Assembly (NCBI GenBank): GCA_048615375.1 | Contig: JBMCLJ010000056.1 | Coordinates: 1 to 9,747, forward strand | Length of the DNA: 9,747 nt | Reading direction: 5' to 3' | From: JBMCLJ01 sp048615375 | GTDB taxonomy: Bacteria > Patescibacteriota > Dojkabacteria > JAOAGR01 | Part shown: one piece after another, positions 5,872 through 9,747 of the stretch | How the letters are laid out: each line of letters begins with the position of its first letter | How positions within the stretch are numbered: the first letter of the stretch is position 1 | Position numbers and translations under genes: made by a program | The notes under the pieces: generated by a model | What the model was told of the DNA's origin: nothing | Seen by the model: the letters and a program-made list of their open reading frames with translations, nothing else | The model's database searches: none

Positions 5872-6630
5872 ATGCAGGAAAGAATTACTCTACCAACATC
5901 CGACGGTCATACAATTTACGGGACGTGGGATGCTGCCTCAGAATCTGAGAGGAAAAGTGATTCTTATTCCCTACGAGATACTCGGCGTTCGCTGATTATC
6001 TTTGTCCATGGTCTGACCGGTAATATGTATGAGCATCACTATTTTAACGCGGTGCCATTTTTTACCAGCAGAGGGTTTGATACGTTTCGCTTTAATCTTT
6101 ACTCCGCGCACGATGAAGCACGACAGCTAAGCGAGTGTTCAATCTCCATTCACACAGAAGATCTGACAACGGTGATAGACTTCTTCATGGATCAATATCA
6201 GTATGAACATATGTTTCTGGTTGGTCACAGTCTCGGCGCGCCGGTAATTCTGAATACTGATCTACATTCGATAAAAAAAATTGTACTCTGGGATCCAACT
6301 CGTGGCATGAAAAATCTTGAAGAAAAAGGCTGTTACTATCACAAAGGACTCGGAAACTACGTCCTGGAGTGGGGACTCGACATTTTACTCAATCAGGAAA
6401 TGATTAACGACTGGAAAAAAGCCGCTGATATTCCCTCTCAAATCAAGAAAATAATCAAACCCTGTAAGTTGATCTTTGCCCAAAAGTGCGACATCCACGA
6501 ACACTGGCAGCCGTTCCTCAAAGATATCAAAGTCCCCTACGAATCCGTGATCATACCTGGAGCAACTCACGGCTTCAACCAGGAAGGAGTGGAAGAGAGA
6601 TTATTCCAGGAAACACTCGCGTGGCTGTAG
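5872..6630 (+). CDS. Alpha/beta hydrolase (serine hydrolase/lipase-like)
   Basis: 252 residues with the full alpha/beta hydrolase layout. The oxyanion segment is IIFVHGLTGNMYEH (42-55). The nucleophile elbow is FLVGHSLGAPVI (115-126), with Ser120 in G-H-S-L-G. A candidate acid is Asp207 in FAQKCDIHEHW, and the catalytic His is His233 in PGATHGF. The opening ITLPTSDGHTIYGTW is the usual N-terminal beta hairpin. The length fits the family, with a short lid (about residues 140-190). There is no signal peptide, so it acts in the cytoplasm. The closest general type is the carboxylesterase/monoacylglycerol-lipase-like group; the substrate cannot be read from sequence. It is a single-gene unit, divergent from the decayed HigBA pair. 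Confidence 0.85.
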   Translation: MQERITLPTSDGHTIYGTWDAASESERKSDSYSLRDTRRSLIIFVHGLTGNMYEHHYFNAVPFFTSRGFDTFRFNLYSAHDEARQLSECSISIHTEDLTTVIDFFMDQYQYEHMFLVGHSLGAPVILNTDLHSIKKIVLWDPTRGMKNLEEKGCYYHKGLGNYVLEWGLDILLNQEMINDWKKAADIPSQIKKIIKPCKLIFAQKCDIHEHWQPFLKDIKVPYESVIIPGATHGFNQEGVEERLFQETLAWL

Positions 6631-6676
6631 GGTACAATGATTGTTGTTGTATTAATCAGCATTGATTCCGGGAGTA

Positions 6677-6695
6677 TACAAAAAACGTCTTTGTA
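6677..6695. repeat. Short inverted repeat between hydrolase and HExxH protein genes
   Basis: TACAAA (6677-6682) and TTTGTA (6690-6695) flank a 7-base loop. There is no T run after it on either strand, so an intrinsic terminator is unlikely. It lies 14 bases before the -35 of the next gene and could be an operator or chance. Confidence 0.2.
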
Positions 6696-6708
6696 CAGGA
6701 CTATGTTA

Positions 6709-6737
6709 TTGTAAAAAATCAACATTTATCCTATAAT
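6709..6737 (+). promoter_or_regulatory. Promoter of the HExxH protein gene
   Basis: TTGTAA (6709-6714), a 17-bp spacer and a perfect TATAAT (6732-6737). The ATG at 6746 lies eight bases downstream, so the message would have almost no leader. No Shine-Dalgarno precedes it. Confidence 0.6.
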
Positions 6738-6745
6738 ACATACAA

Positions 6746-8962
6746 ATGCCTCTTCCAAATAGACATTATGCTGAGATAATTTCATCTGTCATCAAATATG
6801 GGTTACAGGTTTTTACTCTTGCTTCTTTATTGGTTAATTGCGGATGCGGAGCAATAAGTGATTCTCCAATACCTCCAGCAAGTAGCACTCCCACAGCAAT
6901 AGCTCTTATAACATCAGACGGCTTGCAGATGCCAGAGAACCAGGATCGTGAGGCTATCGCTGCTCAATTAATATCTAATCCCCTGATAATAGCAGAGAAT
7001 CAAGACCAGGGATTGGATTTGAGCAGTCAGATAGTAAACTATTGGCTTGAAAACGCAGTGCACCCTGATGATTGGCCAAGTGCTCTTACAGCTTTACAAA
7101 ATCCCGCAGAAAATAGCTTTCTTTATCCTAATGTAGACACACAAGAAGGCGAACCAACAGAATTTCCTGGATTTTCCGTTGCTCCAGATACACGCGTCAC
7201 TACAAATACAGGAGAAGAGAATGTAGTAAGTGTAGATGGTATCGTGCTTGTTGTTGATCCTGAAGGAAGAGTTGTCTCATTCCACGTAACCGCACCTGAA
7301 ACAGGTCACAAAACACCGGTAAGCTTGGCACAAATGGGTATCCCTACAGACATGGCAACCGGTTATAATGTAGTAGAAATCCCTATCAGAGCTCAACTGG
7401 AATCTGGAGCTATAGTCCCCGTTTTCGGCTTACAAAATAGATATCCACTAATATCACCAGTTATTCGTGATAAACACGGACGTTTGACTACACGTGAGAG
7501 AGTAATAACAGGACTTGGAGGACTAGGCAAACAAGAAAAGGCAGAAACTTCACCTTCCCCATTACCTGAAACTCTACCAGACACCCCAACAGTTTCCCCA
7601 CCAAAAGAACCACCAGCACATTCGTCACCGGAGTCAGAAACTACACCACCAGCCATTGTTTATGATGGTGAGCTTGCTCCAGTTAATCCCAAACTTGGCA
7701 CCATTGTTAGCGACATGATAAGCAGGGGAAGTATATCAAATAATGATCCCTATGCTGAAGCAGCCCTCAGGTACTGGTTGTTTCAAGTCAACAGAAGTTA
7801 TGATGCTGAGAGTATTTACAACACAATCGTGAGTGAAAACGGAGGTTTTCCCATATCGATGAATATTGCGACCAAGGAAGGAAACTTAAGAGATCGCCCG
7901 GCATTCACTATCAACCAGGGTACAACCATAAATGGTTTAAACGTTGAAAGAGTCACGGGATTTTTTCTCCTGGTTAACCAAGAAGGAAATGTTGTAGGAG
8001 TATTTAATACACAACAGCTCCCTGACAGCCATACTATGAGTGATTTTAATGGCATGGGGATCACACCGCAGAATGCAGGACAGTTTAGAGTAGTAGGTGT
8101 AGTCACCCATGTACATGCTTCTGGTGGGCATACTTTTCCAGTATTGAGCTTCCATGAAAACGGAGACTCTCTGACGAGTACTATAAGAATTAATGGTACT
8201 GAATTAAGGATCCCTGAACGGGTGATCACAGGGTTTGGCACCGTCAATATTCCAAGTGATTCAGCACCACCGGCTGAGCCTACAATTCCAGCACCGGAAG
8301 AACCTGAGCAAGACCTGGAGAATTCCGATCAAGATCAAATATTAAGTTGTATGTATGCTTTACACAGATCCGGATCAGTATGCTCCTATGAACATGAGGA
8401 TATCCACGGTGAAAGAATTGTTGCATTAACAAAATCTGAAGTAGTGAAAATCAATGAAATTATCACTCAAGAATGGATAGAATCAGGAAAATACCCTGAT
8501 AATCTCATAGTCCCTAATATTATTACAGGAAGAAAAACAGATCCTAATGCAGGATACAGTGGATTATTCTCTAATTTTGTCTATAGTCCACAGTTGAATT
8601 ATATTACTATTCATGTGCCTACGGGATTAGACATATTTTCACCGGATGGCGAGTATACTGTCCGGCGGATATTTGTACATGAACTTTTTCACGCGTTAAA
8701 GGCCAGTGGAAGATTTGAAGATGACTTTGAGAGCTGGCCCGATAATGATGCCTGCTTACCTGGATATTCATGCTCAGTCAGAGATAAAGGCGAGTCGGTG
8801 TTTGAAGAGGAAGTACAAGCAGAAATTTTCACTTTTTTATTGCTTTCACCAGAGTCTGCGGAGTGGGTTTTAGAGCAAGGCAAAAATAACAATCAATTAG
8901 AACAAAAAATACAATATATGAGAGAAATATTGATAAAATATGGTTTTTCTATTCCACATTGA
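6746..8962 (+). CDS. Exported protein with duplicated unknown domain and C-terminal HExxH metallopeptidase-like domain
   Basis: 738 residues. Residues 11-33 form a signal peptide hydrophobic core ending LLVNCGCG; Cys32 or Cys34 could be lipidated, though neither is a canonical lipobox. Two diverged copies of one domain follow (about 93-260 and 337-500). They share the pattern YWL, then VLVVDPEGRVV / FLLVNQEGNVV, a MGI motif, and RERVITGLGGL / PERVITGFGTV. Each is followed by a Pro/Glu-rich linker (265-303 and 501-525). The C-terminal domain (about 530-738) contains RIFVHELFHALKASGRFEDD, a zinc-binding HExxH with His645, Glu646 and His649. VFEEEVQAEIFTF (685-697) could give a third, glutamate ligand, as in gluzincins. 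Cys535/546 and Cys670/676 suit disulfides outside the cell. I infer a tethered surface zinc protease. The repeated domain is not one I recognise. Confidence 0.8.
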   Translation: MPLPNRHYAEIISSVIKYGLQVFTLASLLVNCGCGAISDSPIPPASSTPTAIALITSDGLQMPENQDREAIAAQLISNPLIIAENQDQGLDLSSQIVNYWLENAVHPDDWPSALTALQNPAENSFLYPNVDTQEGEPTEFPGFSVAPDTRVTTNTGEENVVSVDGIVLVVDPEGRVVSFHVTAPETGHKTPVSLAQMGIPTDMATGYNVVEIPIRAQLESGAIVPVFGLQNRYPLISPVIRDKHGRLTTRERVITGLGGLGKQEKAETSPSPLPETLPDTPTVSPPKEPPAHSSPESETTPPAIVYDGELAPVNPKLGTIVSDMISRGSISNNDPYAEAALRYWLFQVNRSYDAESIYNTIVSENGGFPISMNIATKEGNLRDRPAFTINQGTTINGLNVERVTGFFLLVNQEGNVVGVFNTQQLPDSHTMSDFNGMGITPQNAGQFRVVGVVTHVHASGGHTFPVLSFHENGDSLTSTIRINGTELRIPERVITGFGTVNIPSDSAPPAEPTIPAPEEPEQDLENSDQDQILSCMYALHRSGSVCSYEHEDIHGERIVALTKSEVVKINEIITQEWIESGKYPDNLIVPNIITGRKTDPNAGYSGLFSNFVYSPQLNYITIHVPTGLDIFSPDGEYTVRRIFVHELFHALKASGRFEDDFESWPDNDACLPGYSCSVRDKGESVFEEEVQAEIFTFLLLSPESAEWVLEQGKNNNQLEQKIQYMREILIKYGFSIPH
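7022..8245 (+). repeat. Internal duplication in the HExxH protein gene
   Basis: Copy 1 (about 7022-7525) and copy 2 (about 7754-8245) encode related domains separated by a proline-rich linker. Similarity is clearest at the ends: ERVITG closes both copies and a VxxxEGxVV strand sits mid-domain in both. At DNA level they are far diverged, so the duplication is old. Confidence 0.65.
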
Positions 8963-9015
8963 TCATACACATCTTAAAGAAATAGCTTAAATAGTAGGCA
9001 GAATGTGTCTAATTG

Positions 9016-9039
9016 AGATATTTTCAAAATACAATATCT
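9016..9039. terminator. AT-rich inverted repeat, possible weak terminator
   Basis: AGATATT (9016-9022) and AATATCT (9033-9039) form a 7-bp stem around a 10-base loop, 54 bases after the HExxH gene stops. There is no clean T run on either side and the stem is all A/T but two pairs, so function is uncertain. Confidence 0.25.
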
Positions 9040-9090
9040 TTAATCGCGAAAGAATATTAGCTATGTATTGATGGTATATGTAGAAAGAAT

Positions 9091-9099
9091 TGGTATAAT
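9091..9099 (+). promoter_or_regulatory. Extended -10 promoter of the second methyltransferase gene
   Basis: TGGTATAAT matches the extended -10 consensus TGnTATAAT exactly. The ATG at 9105 follows after five bases, so transcription should start at or just after the A of the ATG. No -35 is evident, which an extended -10 does not need. Confidence 0.6.
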
Positions 9100-9104
9100 C
9101 ACTC

Positions 9105-9671
9105 ATGAATCTGCAAACCATCCCTACGGAAATTATTGAAGGGAGTGAAGTGTATGGAGTGGGGTATGAGGAGTGGGAAGCGGGGAGGATATTTATCGCT
9201 TCAGAAATTGATAAAGATGGCACGATACTGGATATTGGTTGCGCAAATGGATTGCTACTAGTCTGCCTGGAGGCGTGGAGTGGCAAAAGCCTCGATAAAT
9301 ATGGCATTGATACGAATGGCGATCTCATTATTCAAGGGAAGGAATTCTTCCCTGATTTGAAAAATAACCTGAAAATCGCCGAGCTACGGTCAATTAAGTG
9401 GATTGAAGAACTGGGATTGCCGGCAACGTATGACTACATTTTTTGGAATATCTGGGATAATTTTGTGATCAGTGAAGAAGTTCTGGACGGTATTGAGGAA
9501 ATAATTACAACCAGGATAAAACCCGGAGGAAAACTCCTACTGGGGTTTTACCATGAAGATAAGAAGCAAAATGTAATGCAAGCAGAAAAAGTAAGAAAGA
9601 GATTTGCCAATACCAGAATTGTACATAACCACGGAGAGAACAATGAAGTAATGGCGGTATTGATCGCGTAA
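9105..9671 (+). CDS. Small class I SAM-dependent methyltransferase
   Basis: 188 residues. SAM motif I is ILDIGCANGLLLVCLEAW (41-58), with Ala-Asn replacing the more common Gly-Thr. The second strand ends with the ribose-binding acid D69 (YGIDTNGDLI). Motif IV is YDYIFWNIWD (109-118). The post-motif KPGGKLLLGFYHED (139-152) is standard for a Rossmann-type methyltransferase. No substrate-binding domain is added and no signal peptide is seen. The acceptor is unknown; it could be a small molecule or protein. It is its own transcription unit, with an extended -10 promoter before it and a probable terminator after it. Confidence 0.8.
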   Translation: MNLQTIPTEIIEGSEVYGVGYEEWEAGRIFIASEIDKDGTILDIGCANGLLLVCLEAWSGKSLDKYGIDTNGDLIIQGKEFFPDLKNNLKIAELRSIKWIEELGLPATYDYIFWNIWDNFVISEEVLDGIEEIITTRIKPGGKLLLGFYHEDKKQNVMQAEKVRKRFANTRIVHNHGENNEVMAVLIA

Positions 9672-9687
9672 CTGGCTATCACAAAGC

Positions 9688-9747
9688 AAACATTACATCT
9701 ATATTTCCCCATCAGAAAAGATTTTTCGAGGAGTTAATGTTTTTTTT
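9688..9747 (+). terminator. Probable intrinsic terminator at the right edge
   Basis: AAACATTA (9688-9695) pairs with TAATGTTT (9735-9742), and a run of at least eight T starts at 9740. The long loop holds a second small hairpin, GAAAA (9715-9719) with TTTTC (9723-9727). The stems are AT-rich, but the T run and its place 16 bases after the methyltransferase stop support termination. The window ends inside the T run. Confidence 0.45.

Noticed and set aside
5787..5873. Toxin start at 5873, which would overlap the hydrolase ATG in a shared CATG
   Set aside because: It adds 26 residues with no family counterpart and would cover the hydrolase promoter; the -10 box at 5802-5807 fits the start at 5795 better.
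7816..8247. Minus-strand frame of 143 residues within the HExxH gene
   Set aside because: It is antisense to the second copy of the duplicated domain, whose similarity to copy 1 on the plus strand proves the coding strand.
8987..9328. Minus-strand frame of 113 residues across the 8963-9104 gap
   Set aside because: It runs antisense through the methyltransferase's SAM-binding motif; its part in the gap has no domain signal.

Overview
The window looks like an accessory stretch of a monoderm (single-membrane, wall-sorting) bacterium that uses the standard genetic code: TAA, TAG and TGA all end genes. The clearest sign is the left-edge gene, a large repeat protein ending in a textbook LPETG / hydrophobic / Arg-rich sorting signal. 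Almost no gene has a Shine-Dalgarno sequence. Most are instead preceded by a TATAAT-like -10 box ending only 5-9 bases before the start codon, the geometry of leaderless transcripts. Together with small genes and many hypotheticals this would fit Patescibacteria/CPR, but no ribosomal or other phylogenetic marker is present, so the assignment is a weak inference.

Layout. 3-2279 (+): 3' part of a wall-anchored protein with a DUF11-like domain and five tandem ~96-residue cadherin/Ig-like repeats. 2341-3174 (+): unrecognised 277-residue protein. 3378-3818 (-): remains of a Phd/YefM antitoxin plus PIN (VapC-like) toxin operon, broken by a nonsense codon, a homopolymer frameshift and a truncated toxin. 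3837-4190 (-): unrecognised 117-residue protein, possibly with a frameshifted N-terminus. 4303-4872 (+): RsmC-like methyltransferase. 4955-5248 (+): ribbon-helix-helix antitoxin-like protein without a partner. 5261-5795 (-): decayed HigBA-type toxin-antitoxin pair. 5872-6630 (+): alpha/beta hydrolase. 6746-8962 (+): exported 738-residue protein with an internally duplicated unknown domain and a C-terminal HExxH metallopeptidase-like domain. 9105-9671 (+): small class I methyltransferase, followed by a probable terminator.

The genes do not form one pathway. Nearly every one has its own promoter, so this is a string of single-gene units rather than an operon. Two themes stand out: a surface/exported set (the LPETG repeat protein and the HExxH protein), and a 2.4-kb patch with the remains of three toxin-antitoxin loci, none of them visibly intact. 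I see no tRNA, rRNA, CRISPR array or insertion sequence.
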